Below are positions 47,808 through 56,380 of a stretch of DNA of 64,000 nt, piece by piece. Under the pieces are notes generated by a model, which saw nothing but the letters and a program-made list of their open reading frames with translations, did no database searches and had not been told where the DNA came from. Position 1 is the stretch's first letter; each line of letters begins with the position of its first letter. A program made the translations under genes and the position numbers. This DNA is from Falsiroseomonas sp051433195. GTDB taxonomy: Bacteria; Pseudomonadota; Alphaproteobacteria; Acetobacterales; Acetobacteraceae. The stretch covers positions 1-64,000 of the forward strand of contig NZ_JBHMFT010000011.1 of assembly GCF_051433195.1 (NCBI RefSeq). The letters run 5' to 3'.

Positions 47808-49193
47808 ATGAACCCATCCCTCTGGCCGCGCCCCGCGCAGGTCGCCTCCGCCCTGCTGCTGCTTCTGGCCCTCATCGGCTGGATCACCGTCATCACCCTG
47901 AACGGCGACGTGCGCGAGGCGCGGGAGCAGGCGACTCAGGTCGCGACCGAGCGTTCGCAGTTGCAGAACACGCTCGACGCCGAACGGGCCGCCAGCGGCG
48001 CCCTGCCCGCCATCGAGGCGCGCGCCCAGCAGGCCGAGCAGGCCCTCGCCCAGGCCGAGGCGCGCGCCCGCGACCTCACCGCCCAGGCGAACGAGGCCGA
48101 GCAGCGCCTCGCCGCCCTGCGCCAGCAGTCCGAGACCGGCGCGCAGGCACAGCGGGAGGCCGAACAGGCGGTGCAGACCGCGACCGAGGCCCGTGGTGCC
48201 GCCGAGGCCGAGACGGAGCGGCTGCGCGCCCGGGGCGCCGAGTTGACCGACCAGGTGGCCCAGGCCGAGGCGCGCCTCGGCGAACTCACACGGTCCGTGC
48301 AGGAGGCCGAGGCCGAGCAGGCCCGCGCCGCCGAGACCCGTGATTCCACCGCCGACGCCGTGCGCAGCCTGCAGGCCCGCGCCTCCGAGCTGACGGCCGG
48401 TGTCCAGGCCGCCGAGCAGCGCCTCGCCGCGCTGTCGACCGAAACCGGCCAGGTGCAGGAGGCGCTGACCACGCGCGCCGCCGAACTGGCCGGCACCGAC
48501 CAGCGCCTGCGTGGCCTGCGCGACCAGGCCGCGCTGCTGGAGACCGACCTCTCCGCCCGCCGCGCCGCGCTGGCCGAGGTGCAGACCCAGCTCGAGCGCG
48601 CGACCCAGGGCGCCGAGCAGGCCGCCACCCGCCTGACCGGCACGCAGTCCGAGATCGCGGGCGCGACGCGCGAGGCCGGCGAATTGCAGCAGCGCCTGGC
48701 CGCGCTGCGCAACGAGGCCGCCGCCGCCGAGACGCAGCGCGACGCGCGCCGCCAGGAGGCGGAGCGCGCCCAGGCCGAGGCCGCCCGCCTCGCCCAGGCG
48801 CGCGACGCCGCCGCCCGCGACGCGCAGCAGGCCGAGACGCGCCTGGCCGACCTCACCGCCCGCGCCGAGGCGGCCGACCAGCGCCTGTCCGGCCTGACCC
48901 GCAACCTCGAGAGCCAGGAATCCCGCCTGACCGAACTGCGCCAGTCCGTCGACCAGGCCGGCGAGCAGCTTCAGGAGCGCCAGCGCGCCGCCGCCGAGGC
49001 CGCCCGCCAGGTCCAGGCGCTCAGCGAGCAGTCGCGCCAGGCTGAGGCGACCCTGTCCCGCCTGCGGCAGAACGTGCAGGAGGCCGAGACCCGCCTTCGC
49101 GCCGCCCAGCCGCCGCTGACCGGCGGTGCGAATACCGCGCCCGCGACCCCGGATGCCGGGCAGCAGGGCGGCGGCAGCCCGGCGCCGAACTGA
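47808..49193 (+). CDS. Membrane-anchored long coiled-coil protein
   Basis: A 461-aa protein with one N-terminal TM helix (VASALLLLLALIGWITVITL, about residues 11-30) and a continuous Ala/Glu/Gln/Arg coiled coil from about 35 to 435, then a Pro/Gly/Ala-rich tail. The coil is built of recurring blocks of the form A-E-x-E/A-Q-R-L-A-A-L, so its DNA is internally repetitive. No Pro breaks the coil. I chose ATG 47808; a TTG at 47790 would add six residues. It probably spans the periplasm as a spacer or scaffold; partner unknown. Convergent with the VIT gene. Confidence 0.7.
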   Translation: MNPSLWPRPAQVASALLLLLALIGWITVITLNGDVREAREQATQVATERSQLQNTLDAERAASGALPAIEARAQQAEQALAQAEARARDLTAQANEAEQRLAALRQQSETGAQAQREAEQAVQTATEARGAAEAETERLRARGAELTDQVAQAEARLGELTRSVQEAEAEQARAAETRDSTADAVRSLQARASELTAGVQAAEQRLAALSTETGQVQEALTTRAAELAGTDQRLRGLRDQAALLETDLSARRAALAEVQTQLERATQGAEQAATRLTGTQSEIAGATREAGELQQRLAALRNEAAAAETQRDARRQEAERAQAEAARLAQARDAAARDAQQAETRLADLTARAEAADQRLSGLTRNLESQESRLTELRQSVDQAGEQLQERQRAAAEAARQVQALSEQSRQAEATLSRLRQNVQEAETRLRAAQPPLTGGANTAPATPDAGQQGGGSPAPN

Positions 49194-49215
49194 GGCGCGC
49201 GGGCGCCCCGGCCCG

Positions 49216-49956
49216 TCAGGCGACCAGCCGCGCCACCAGCGCGGCCACGCCGGCCGCCGCGGCACCGATACCCAGCACGCGCAGCGCCTGCCCCGCCGGC
49301 GGCAGGCCATCGCCGCGGGCGCGGAGCCAGCCCAGCCCGACCAGGCCCATCCCCGCCACCAGGCAGGACCAGCCGGTCGCGCTGCCGGGCGCCACCACAT
49401 AGGGCAGCAGCGGCAGGATGCCCGCGCCGCCTTGCGCCAGGGCGCGAACCAGCGCCGCACGGCCGGTGCGGGCGGTATCGGGCTCCGACAGGTCCAGCTC
49501 GAAGCGCATCATGAAGTCGACCCAGCGCCGCCTATCCGCCGCCACCGCCTCCACTGCCTGGCGCAGCACATCGCCGCGCACGCCGTAGCGGTGCAGGATC
49601 GCCGCCACCTCCCACTTCTCGCGCTCGGGATAGAGGTGACTTTCCTCCTCCTCCCGCAGCCGCTCCGCCGCATAAAGCGCCGCCTCGGCCCGCACCGCGC
49701 GCACGCGTTCCAGCGCGCCGGCGACACTGAAGGCCGCCAGGCTCGCCAGGCCGCCGGCCAGGACCGCCGGCGTGGCCATCCCGGCGAGCGACAGGGCCGC
49801 GGCGACCGCGGTGCCCGGCACCAGGCCCTCCGCCGCGCCGGCCACCACCTGCCGCATGGTCTCCCCGGCGGCGAAGTGGCGCTCCTCATGCGGCGGGCCG
49901 GGGGGCATGGGCGGCAGGCCGTCGCGGGTCGGCTCGGCGAGGGTGGCGGTTGGCAT
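49216..49956 (-). CDS. VIT1/CCC1 family membrane protein
   Basis: A 246-aa protein with the VIT family pattern: TM1-2 (GLVPGTAVAAALSLAGMATPAVLAGGLASLAAFSVAGALE), a cytosolic helical hairpin rich in Glu (ERLREEEESHLYPEREKWEVAAILHRYG), the RRRWVDFMMRFELDL segment, then three more TM segments. Family members move Fe2+/Mn2+; the Glu residues of the hairpin are consistent with metal binding. Substrate is not proven here. Confidence 0.85.
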   Translation of the reverse strand: MPTATLAEPTRDGLPPMPPGPPHEERHFAAGETMRQVVAGAAEGLVPGTAVAAALSLAGMATPAVLAGGLASLAAFSVAGALERVRAVRAEAALYAAERLREEEESHLYPEREKWEVAAILHRYGVRGDVLRQAVEAVAADRRRWVDFMMRFELDLSEPDTARTGRAALVRALAQGGAGILPLLPYVVAPGSATGWSCLVAGMGLVGLGWLRARGDGLPPAGQALRVLGIGAAAAGVAALVARLVA

Positions 49957-50089
49957 GGCCGGAGACTACCGCCGCGCCCGGCCCCGAGTCACGCCCCACG
50001 CGCACCGCAAGGTGTTGGGATTGCTGCACAATCTGGAATGCGACGCATCCTCAACCCGGGCGATGCCCGCCCCGCCGCCGCCGCCCGGG

Positions 50090-50118
50090 TTGTCGCGTGA
50101 CCGAGGCGCCTCTATAGG
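50090..50118 (+). promoter_or_regulatory. Probable sigma-70 promoter of tkt
   Basis: TTGTCG (50090-50095), 17-bp spacer, TATAGG (50113-50118). Start near 50125 would leave only about 15 nt before the TTG start of tkt, with GGAGAA (50130-50135) as ribosome site. Confidence 0.6.
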
Positions 50119-50140
50119 CTCGCGCTTGCGGAGAACTGCC

Positions 50141-52186
50141 TTGGCCACGACGGAACCCGATACCCAACCCCGCGCGGAGCCCACGCCCGCCCAGGCCGCG
50201 CAAGCCCTGCTGCTGGCACGGCCCGCCAGCGAGGAACGCCGCATGGCCGATGCCATCCGGGCACTCGCGATCGATGCGGTGGAGCAGGCGAAGTCCGGCC
50301 ACCCCGGCATGCCGATGGGCATGGCCGATGTCGCCACCGTGCTGTTCACCCGCTTCCTGAAATACGATGCCGCCGACCCGCGCTGGCACGACCGCGACCG
50401 CTTCGTGCTGTCCGCCGGCCACGGCTCCATGCTGCTCTATGCCCTGCTGCACCTGACCGGCGCCGGCATGGGCATCGAGGACATCAGGAATTTCCGGCAA
50501 TTGCACTCCCCCGCCGCCGGGCACCCCGAATACGGCGAGCATCCGGGCATCGAGACCACCACCGGCCCGCTCGGCCAGGGCCTCGCCACCGCCGTCGGCA
50601 TGGCCTTGGCGGAACGCATGCTGGCGGCGCGCTTCGGCAAGTCCCTGGTCGACCACCGCACCTGGGTCATCGCCTCCGACGGCGACCTGATGGAGGGCAT
50701 CAGCCACGAGGCGGCGTCCTTCGCCGGCCACATGCAGCTCGACCGGCTATGTGTGCTGTACGACGACAACAACATCTCGATCGATGGCGACACCTCCATC
50801 TCGCTGTCGGACGACGCGCTGCGCCGCTTCCAGGCCTATGGCTGGGCGACCCGCCGCGTCGATGGCCACGACCACGAACAGGTCGCCGCCGCGATCGCCT
50901 GGGCGACACGCAACCGCAAGCCGACGCTGATCGCCTGCCGCACCATCATCGGCTTCGCCGCGCCGACCAAGGCCGGCACCGCCGCCAGCCACGGCGCCCC
51001 GCTCGGCGCCCAGGAAGCCGCCGCCGCCAAGGCCGCGATGGGCTGGAACCACGGGCCGTTCGAGGTGCCGGACGGGCTGAAGGCGCGCTGGGAAGACGCC
51101 GGCCGCCGCGGCGCCGGCACCCGCCGATCCTGGCTCAAGCGCCTGGCGAACCACGCGCAGAAGGATGAGTTCGACCGCGCCATGGCCGGCCGCCTGCCGG
51201 AAGCCTGGCACGAGCCGCTCGCCGCGCTCCGCGCCAAGCACGCCGAGGACCGCCCGAAGATCGCCACCCGCATCGCCAGCCAGCGCGCCCTGGAAGCGCT
51301 GGTGCCGGCGGTGCCGGAGATGGTCGGCGGCTCGGCCGACCTGACGGGTTCCAACAACACCAACGTCAAGGGCATCCCGGCCGTCTCCCCCGGCAACTAC
51401 GCCGGCCGCTACATCCACTACGGCGTGCGGGAGCACGGCATGGCGGCGGCGATGAACGGCATGGCGCTGCATGGCGGCATCATCCCCTATTCCGGCACCT
51501 TCCTGGTCTTCGCCGACTACCTGCGCCCGGCGCTGCGCCTGGCCGCCCTGATGCGCCAGCGCGTCATCCACGTGCTGACGCATGACAGCATCGGCCTGGG
51601 CGAGGATGGCCCGACACACCAGCCGGTCGAAACCCTCGCCTCGCTCCGCGTCATCCCGAACCTCGCGGTGTTCCGCCCGGCGGATGCGATGGAAACGGCG
51701 GAATGCTGGGAACTGGCGGTGAAGCGCGCCGATGGTCCCTCCGTCCTCGCCCTGTCGCGGCAGAACCTGCCGGCGCTGCGGTTCGACCATGGCGAGAACC
51801 GCTGCGCCCGCGGCGGCTACGTGCTCGCGGAACCCTCCGGCACCCGCCGCGCTACGCTGATTGCCACCGGCTCCGAAGTGCACCTGGCCATCGCGGCGCG
51901 CGCGCTGCTGGAGGCCGAGGGCATCCCGACCGCGGTGGTGTCGCTGCCGAGCTGGGAGCTGTTCGCGCTGCAGGACGAAAGCTACCGCGCCCAGGTCCTG
52001 GGCGACGTGCTGCGCGTCGGCATCGAGGCGGCACTGCCCTTCGGCTGGGACCGCTGGCTCGGGCCGGAGGGCATCTTCATCGGCATGCAGGGCTTCGGCG
52101 CCAGCGCGCCGGCGGATGAGCTGTACCGGCATTTCGGCATCACGGCAGAGGCGACGGTCGCCGCCGTGAAGAAGCGTTTGGGTTGA
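50141..52186 (+). CDS. tkt: Transketolase
   Basis: TPP-dependent transfer of two-carbon ketol units in the pentose-phosphate pathway and, where present, the Calvin cycle. The 681-aa product has GHPGMPMGMAD near residue 49, AGHGSMLLYALLHL, the TPP/Mg motif SDGDLMEGISHEA...YDDNNISIDG (about 174-210), VREHGMAAAMNGMALHGG and GLGEDGPTHQPVE. Start TTG at 50141 is favoured by a Shine-Dalgarno five bases upstream and normal length; an internal ATG (50243) would delete the conserved beginning. Followed by gap at 25 bp. Confidence 0.95.
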   Translation: MATTEPDTQPRAEPTPAQAAQALLLARPASEERRMADAIRALAIDAVEQAKSGHPGMPMGMADVATVLFTRFLKYDAADPRWHDRDRFVLSAGHGSMLLYALLHLTGAGMGIEDIRNFRQLHSPAAGHPEYGEHPGIETTTGPLGQGLATAVGMALAERMLAARFGKSLVDHRTWVIASDGDLMEGISHEAASFAGHMQLDRLCVLYDDNNISIDGDTSISLSDDALRRFQAYGWATRRVDGHDHEQVAAAIAWATRNRKPTLIACRTIIGFAAPTKAGTAASHGAPLGAQEAAAAKAAMGWNHGPFEVPDGLKARWEDAGRRGAGTRRSWLKRLANHAQKDEFDRAMAGRLPEAWHEPLAALRAKHAEDRPKIATRIASQRALEALVPAVPEMVGGSADLTGSNNTNVKGIPAVSPGNYAGRYIHYGVREHGMAAAMNGMALHGGIIPYSGTFLVFADYLRPALRLAALMRQRVIHVLTHDSIGLGEDGPTHQPVETLASLRVIPNLAVFRPADAMETAECWELAVKRADGPSVLALSRQNLPALRFDHGENRCARGGYVLAEPSGTRRATLIATGSEVHLAIAARALLEAEGIPTAVVSLPSWELFALQDESYRAQVLGDVLRVGIEAALPFGWDRWLGPEGIFIGMQGFGASAPADELYRHFGITAEATVAAVKKRLG

Positions 52187-52211
52187 ACACTCCGAAGGGG
52201 ATTGGACGAAA

Positions 52212-53231
52212 ATGGCTGTGAAGGTCGCCATCAACGGCTTCGGGCGCATCGGGCGCCTGGTGCTGCGGGCCATGATCGAGAGCAACCGCACCGACGTGGA
52301 ATGCGTCGCGATCAACGACCTCGGCAGCGTCGAAGCGAACGCCCACCTGTTCCGCTACGACAGCGTCCACGGCCGCTTCCCCGGTGAGGTCGCGGTGGAC
52401 GGCAACAAGCTGCTGATCACGGCCAATGGCCGCAGCTACGCGCCGATCGTCGTCAGCAGCGAGCGTGACCCGACCAAGGTGCCGTTCCAGGGCGTCGACG
52501 TCGCCATGGAATGCACCGGCATCTTCACGGCGAAGGACAAGGCCTCCGCCCTGATCACCGCCGGCGCGCGCAAGGTGCTGATCTCGGCGCCGGGCGAGAA
52601 CGCCGATGCCACCATCGTCTATGGCGTGAACCACCAGGTGCTGACGAAGGAGATGACGGTCGTCTCCAACGCCTCCTGCACCACCAACTGCCTGGCGCCG
52701 ATCGCCAAGGTGCTGCACGACAATTTCGGCATCGTGCGCGGCTACATGGTCACCATCCACGCCTATACCGGCGACCAGAACACCGTCGACACGCTGCACA
52801 AGGACCTGCACCGCGCCCGCGCCGCCGCGGTCTCCGCCATCCCGACCAGCACCGGCGCCGCCAAGGCCGTGGGCCTGGTGATGCCGGAGCTGAAGGGCAA
52901 GCTGGACGGCACCGCCATCCGCATCCCGACGCCCAACGTCTCCCTCGTCTCGCTCGACTTCGTGCCGGGCAAGGTTGGGCTGACGAAGGAGGAGATCAAC
53001 GCGGTGATGAAGGCGGCCTCCGAATCCGGGCCGCTGAAGGGCATCCTCGGCTACAACACCGCGCCGCTGGTCAGCATCGACTTCAACCACGACCCGCACA
53101 GCTCCACCTTCGATGCGACGCAAACGCAGGTGGTGGATGGCGCGCTGGTGCGCGTGATGTCCTGGTACGACAACGAGTGGGGCTTCTCCAACCGCATGAG
53201 CGACACCGCCGCCCTGTTCGGCAGCCTCTGA
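52212..53231 (+). CDS. gap: Glyceraldehyde-3-phosphate dehydrogenase, type I
   Basis: Oxidises glyceraldehyde-3-P with NAD(P) and phosphate. The 339-aa product has INGFGRIGRLVLRA (about residues 7-20), catalytic Cys156 in SNASCTTNCLAP, and SWYDNEWGFSNRM near the C-terminus. Between tkt and pgk, the common alphaproteobacterial tkt-gap-pgk arrangement, here with one gene of opposite orientation between gap and pgk. Ends just before G-rich repeat copy 3. Confidence 0.97.
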   Translation: MAVKVAINGFGRIGRLVLRAMIESNRTDVECVAINDLGSVEANAHLFRYDSVHGRFPGEVAVDGNKLLITANGRSYAPIVVSSERDPTKVPFQGVDVAMECTGIFTAKDKASALITAGARKVLISAPGENADATIVYGVNHQVLTKEMTVVSNASCTTNCLAPIAKVLHDNFGIVRGYMVTIHAYTGDQNTVDTLHKDLHRARAAAVSAIPTSTGAAKAVGLVMPELKGKLDGTAIRIPTPNVSLVSLDFVPGKVGLTKEEINAVMKAASESGPLKGILGYNTAPLVSIDFNHDPHSSTFDATQTQVVDGALVRVMSWYDNEWGFSNRMSDTAALFGSL

Positions 53232-53239
53232 CGCCTGAG

Positions 53240-53294
53240 CCCTCTCCCCCTTCTCAGGGGGAGAGGGTTGGGTGAGGGGGTTCGCGCCCCCTCA
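53240..53294. repeat. G-rich double-hairpin repeat, copy 3
   Basis: CCCTCTCCCCC (53240-53250), TTCTCA, GGGGGAGAGGG (53257-53267); then TGAGGGGG (53273-53280), TTCGCG, CCCCCTCA (53287-53294). It sits 8 bp after gap. As in copy 1, its final TCA is the stop codon of the convergent gene. Confidence 0.75.
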
Positions 53295-53678
53295 GAACAA
53301 CCGCAGCCGCGTCCGCGAAAACTCGAACCCCTGCCCCGCCGCATTGGCACATCGCAGCATCGCCTGCGTCGCCGTGCCGGTCAGCCCCGGCCCCTGCCAG
53401 GCGGTCCCATAGGGCAGCCTGCGCGCACCTCGGTTCACCACCGTATCCCCGCCGCACAGCAGCCGCGCAGCCCCCGTCGGCCCGACAGCCACCGAATGGC
53501 CCCAGTCGAATTCGCAGTCGCGCGGCTTGGGCGGCGGCGCGTAGCTGTAGTTCACGATGTCGCAGCGGATGGCGCCTTCCTCCATCTCGCAGAAGATGTT
53601 CCCGGACGGCAACTGGAAGCCCTACTGCGCCGATGCTACGATCGGCAGGCAGACCAGGGCCGCGACAAGCCAGCGCAT
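53292..53678 (-). pseudogene. DUF6636-like secreted protein gene with an in-frame amber codon
   Basis: From ATG 53678, preceded by a strong GGAGG, the frame codes a signal peptide ending ASAQ (MRWLVAALVCLPIVASAQ), then TAG (53624-53622). The same frame continues through GFQLPSGNIFCEMEEGAIRCDI, PPPKPRDCEFDWGHSV, LLCGGDTVV and ANAAGQGFEFSRTRLRLF to a normal stop. That body, with paired Cys and a final GxGFxxSRxxxRLF, fits the DUF6636 group of exported proteins. One base change at codon 19 would restore 128 aa. Either a recent nonsense mutation or a sequencing error. Confidence 0.75.
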
Positions 53679-53726
53679 CGCTTCGTTTCCTCCCGGCCGC
53701 CATCCCGAATCAGGAGTGCCTCCTCG

Positions 53727-54917
53727 ATGCCGTTCCGCACCATCGACTCGCTGGACGCCCATGGCAAGCGCGTGCTGCTGCGCGCCGACCTGAACGTGCC
53801 GGTCCGCGATGGCCGCATCACCGACCGCACGCGGATCGAACGCCTGGCGCCGACCATCCGCGAGCTGGCGGACAAGGGCGCGCGCGTCATCGTCTGCAGC
53901 CATTTCGACCGGCCGAAGGGAAAGGTGGTTCCGGAAATGTCGCTGGCCCCGATGGCGGAGGCGCTGTCCGCCGCCCTCGGCCGCCCCGTCGCCTTCGCCG
54001 CGGACTGCATCGGCCCGGTCGCCGAACAGGCCGCAGCCGCGCTGGCGGAGGGCGAGGTGCTGCTGCTGGAGAACACCCGCTTCCACGCCGGCGAGGAAAA
54101 GAACGACCCAGCCATGGCCGCCGCCCTTGCGAAGCTGGCCGAGGTGTTCGTGAACGATGCCTTCTCCGCCGCCCACCGCGCCCATGCCAGCACGGAGGGC
54201 GTCGCCCACCTGCTGCCCGCTTATGCCGGCCGCCTGATGCAGGCGGAGCTCGAGGCGCTGGACGCGGCACTTGGCAATCCGGCCCGACCGGTCGTCGCCA
54301 TCGTCGGCGGCGCCAAGATCTCCACCAAGCTCGAACTGCTCGGCAACCTCACCCGCCGGGTCAACGTGCTGGTCATCGGCGGTGCCATGGCCAACACCTT
54401 CCTCGCCGCCCAGGGCCACGCCATGGGCAAGTCGTTGCAGGAAGCCGAGATGCACGAGATGGCGCGCACCATCATGGCCGAGGCGCAGGCCGCCAATTGC
54501 GAGATCCTGCTGCCGGTGGACCTGGTTGTGGCCGGCGCCTTCGCCGCCAACGCACCGCACCGCACCGTGGCGATCGACCGGGTGCCCGAGGACATGATGG
54601 CCCTCGATGTCGGGCCAGAGACGGTGGACATCGTGGAAAACCGCCTGCGCCAGGCCTCCACCCTGGTCTGGAACGGCCCCTTCGGCGCCTTCGAGATCCC
54701 GCCCTTCGACACCGCCACCGTCGCCGTTGCGCAATCCGTCGCGGCGCTCACCGCCTCCTCCGGCCTGAAATCCATCGCCGGCGGCGGCGATACCGTCTCG
54801 GCCCTGCGCCATGCCGGGGTGATGGACCGCCTGACCTACGTGTCCTCGGCCGGCGGCGCCTTCCTGGAGTGGCTGGAGGGCAAGACGCTGCCGGGGGTGG
54901 CGGTGCTGAAGGCCTGA
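53727..54917 (+). CDS. pgk: Phosphoglycerate kinase
   Basis: Reversible phosphoryl transfer between 1,3-bisphosphoglycerate and ADP. The 396-aa product has RVLLRADLNVPVRDG (about residues 14-28), CSHFDRPKGK, LLENTRFHAGEEKN, VVAIVGGAKISTK and the C-terminal GGGDTVSAL nucleotide loop. Start ATG at 53727, with AGGAG (53712-53716) ten bases upstream. Third enzyme of the tkt-gap-pgk run. Confidence 0.97.
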   Translation: MPFRTIDSLDAHGKRVLLRADLNVPVRDGRITDRTRIERLAPTIRELADKGARVIVCSHFDRPKGKVVPEMSLAPMAEALSAALGRPVAFAADCIGPVAEQAAAALAEGEVLLLENTRFHAGEEKNDPAMAAALAKLAEVFVNDAFSAAHRAHASTEGVAHLLPAYAGRLMQAELEALDAALGNPARPVVAIVGGAKISTKLELLGNLTRRVNVLVIGGAMANTFLAAQGHAMGKSLQEAEMHEMARTIMAEAQAANCEILLPVDLVVAGAFAANAPHRTVAIDRVPEDMMALDVGPETVDIVENRLRQASTLVWNGPFGAFEIPPFDTATVAVAQSVAALTASSGLKSIAGGGDTVSALRHAGVMDRLTYVSSAGGAFLEWLEGKTLPGVAVLKA

Positions 54918-55086
54918 TTCAGCTTTCGGCAACCTTCGTCCCGTTTCCACCAGAGGTTGCTGGAGTGTTAACGGCGCGGCGTCGCATCCTCCGGGCATGC
55001 GCACGCTCCGCCCGCTTCCGCCGAAATCCACCCAGCGGTTTACGCATCCTTCAGACCTGCGGTTCATGGTCGTCCGCATGATCGCC

Positions 55087-55275
55087 ATGAACTCCCTGGC
55101 CGCCTTCACGGCGGAAGTCTCCCGGACGCAAGGGGCCGCGAAAACCCGCGGATCCAGCGCCTCCCCCCAACCGCTGCAGCCGCTGCCGGCGCCGCAGCAA
55201 CGCACCCTGGACACGATGCCCGCGATGCCCGGCGGCCCGGTGCCACGCGGGTCGCTGCTCGACCTGCGTGTCTGA
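55087..55275 (+). CDS. Small Pro/Ala-rich protein of unknown function
   Basis: A possible 62-aa protein (MNSLAAFTAEVSRTQ ... PRGSLLDLRV) with a low-complexity Pro/Gln middle. The frame is open further upstream (to 54997), so the start is uncertain, and the ribosome site is weak. No domain recognised. Coding by position and by absence of any overlapping gene, but evidence is modest. Confidence 0.4.
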   Translation: MNSLAAFTAEVSRTQGAAKTRGSSASPQPLQPLPAPQQRTLDTMPAMPGGPVPRGSLLDLRV

Positions 55276-55355
55276 TCGGGCACATCAGGAAAGCCTCCTG
55301 ACGGCGTGATAAGCTTTGCCTTGCGGTCCGCGCCCTCCGGTTGCACCTTCGCCCC

Positions 55356-55919
55356 ATGTCCTCCGACACCACCGACAGCACCCGCTTCGTCCGGCGCATT
55401 CCCGAAGGCGAAGACCGGGAAAGGCTGACCTGCAACGATTGCGGGTTCATCGCCTACGAGAACCCGAAGATCGTCGTCGGCTCCGTCGTCGACGTCGCGG
55501 GCCAGGTCCTGCTGTGCCGCCGCGCCATCGAACCCCGCCGCGGCTTCTGGACCATCCCTGCCGGCTACATGGAACTCGGCGAGACGGTGGAGGAAGGTGC
55601 GGTGCGGGAAGCGCGGGAGGAAGCCTGCGCCGACCTCGCGCTGGATGGCGTGCTGGCGATCTATTCCATCGCCCGCATCGGCCAGGTGCAGATCCTGTTC
55701 CGCGCCCGCCTCGCCAGCCCCGGCTTCGCCGCCGGGCCCGAGAGCCTGGAGGTCCGGCTGTTCGACTGGGCCGACATCCCCTGGGACGACCTCGCCTTCC
55801 CCTCCGTCCACTGGGTGCTGCGGGCCTGGCGGGAGGCCGGGCCGGGCCCGCTCGGCGCCCCGCGTGGCAACCCGCCCGTGGACCGGCGCGGAACCACCCC
55901 GCTGGAGGCCGCGCTGTGA
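55356..55919 (+). CDS. Nudix hydrolase with N-terminal zinc-ribbon-like segment
   Basis: A 187-aa pyrophosphohydrolase. A single CNDCG pair (about residues 25-29) suggests a reduced zinc ribbon as in NudC-like/YjhB-type Nudix proteins. The Nudix box runs GYMELGETVEEGAVREAREEACADL (about 75-98) with intact REAREE. Substrate unknown; ADP-ribose or NAD-like dinucleotides are typical. Start ATG 55356 was chosen over an ATG 15 bp upstream. Its stop overlaps the GTG of the next gene. Confidence 0.88.
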   Translation: MSSDTTDSTRFVRRIPEGEDRERLTCNDCGFIAYENPKIVVGSVVDVAGQVLLCRRAIEPRRGFWTIPAGYMELGETVEEGAVREAREEACADLALDGVLAIYSIARIGQVQILFRARLASPGFAAGPESLEVRLFDWADIPWDDLAFPSVHWVLRAWREAGPGPLGAPRGNPPVDRRGTTPLEAAL

Positions 55920-56359
55920 GACGCCCGATCACGCTCGCCGCATCGCTGATGCTCATCGCCGGTGGCGCCATCGCCGAACCGGCACGGGCCGCCACCGCGG
56001 ATGCGCCGACCGCGGTGGCGCCGGAGCAAACGGCGGTGGAGCGCCCCGTCTCCGCCCGCAGGCGCGCCCGCACCCAGCAACCGCTGCCCGAGCCCCCGCC
56101 ACCCGCCCCACCCCTGCCCGGCACGCAGGCCGCGGTGCCCAGCCTGTGGGGCGAACCCGCGCCGATCCCGAACCGGAGCATCGAGGCGCCGCGCGACATC
56201 TTCGCCGGCCCGCCGCGCGCGACGCTGGAGCCGGTCATCATCGATGAGCGGGAGCAATACCGCGGCTTCACCTTCGGCCGCGAACACCTCTCCAGCCGTC
56301 AGGAGATCCTGGGCAAGGACCTCGCGCCCGGCGCCCGCATCCGGATCCCGCTGGAGTAG
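55916..56359 (+). CDS. Exported Pro-rich protein of unknown function
   Basis: A 147-aa protein with a signal peptide (RRPITLAASLMLIAGGAIAEPARA), a Pro-rich stretch (PLPEPPPPAPPLPG, about residues 60-73) and a short conserved-looking end (REQYRGFTFGREHLSSRQEILGKDLAPGARIRIPLE). No family recognised. Start GTG at 55916 overlaps the Nudix stop (GTGA), so it is coupled to that gene. Confidence 0.65.
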   Translation: MRRPITLAASLMLIAGGAIAEPARAATADAPTAVAPEQTAVERPVSARRRARTQQPLPEPPPPAPPLPGTQAAVPSLWGEPAPIPNRSIEAPRDIFAGPPRATLEPVIIDEREQYRGFTFGREHLSSRQEILGKDLAPGARIRIPLE

Positions 56360-56380
56360 CCGCCGGTTCAATGCACCGGT

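Noticed and set aside
47808..49193. Direct-repeat array resembling CRISPR or satellite DNA
   Set aside because: Repeats are in frame, degenerate and encode a continuous heptad-type coiled coil; there are no constant repeats with unique spacers.
53622..53624. TAG as a recoded (pyrrolysine) codon
   Set aside because: No PylT/PylS is in the window, the family has no pyrrolysine members known to me, and the host group is not known for it; mutation or sequencing error is simpler.
54929..54960. Terminator after pgk (GCAACCT / AGGTTGC)
   Set aside because: Only 7 bp with an 18-nt loop and no T-run; too weak to call.
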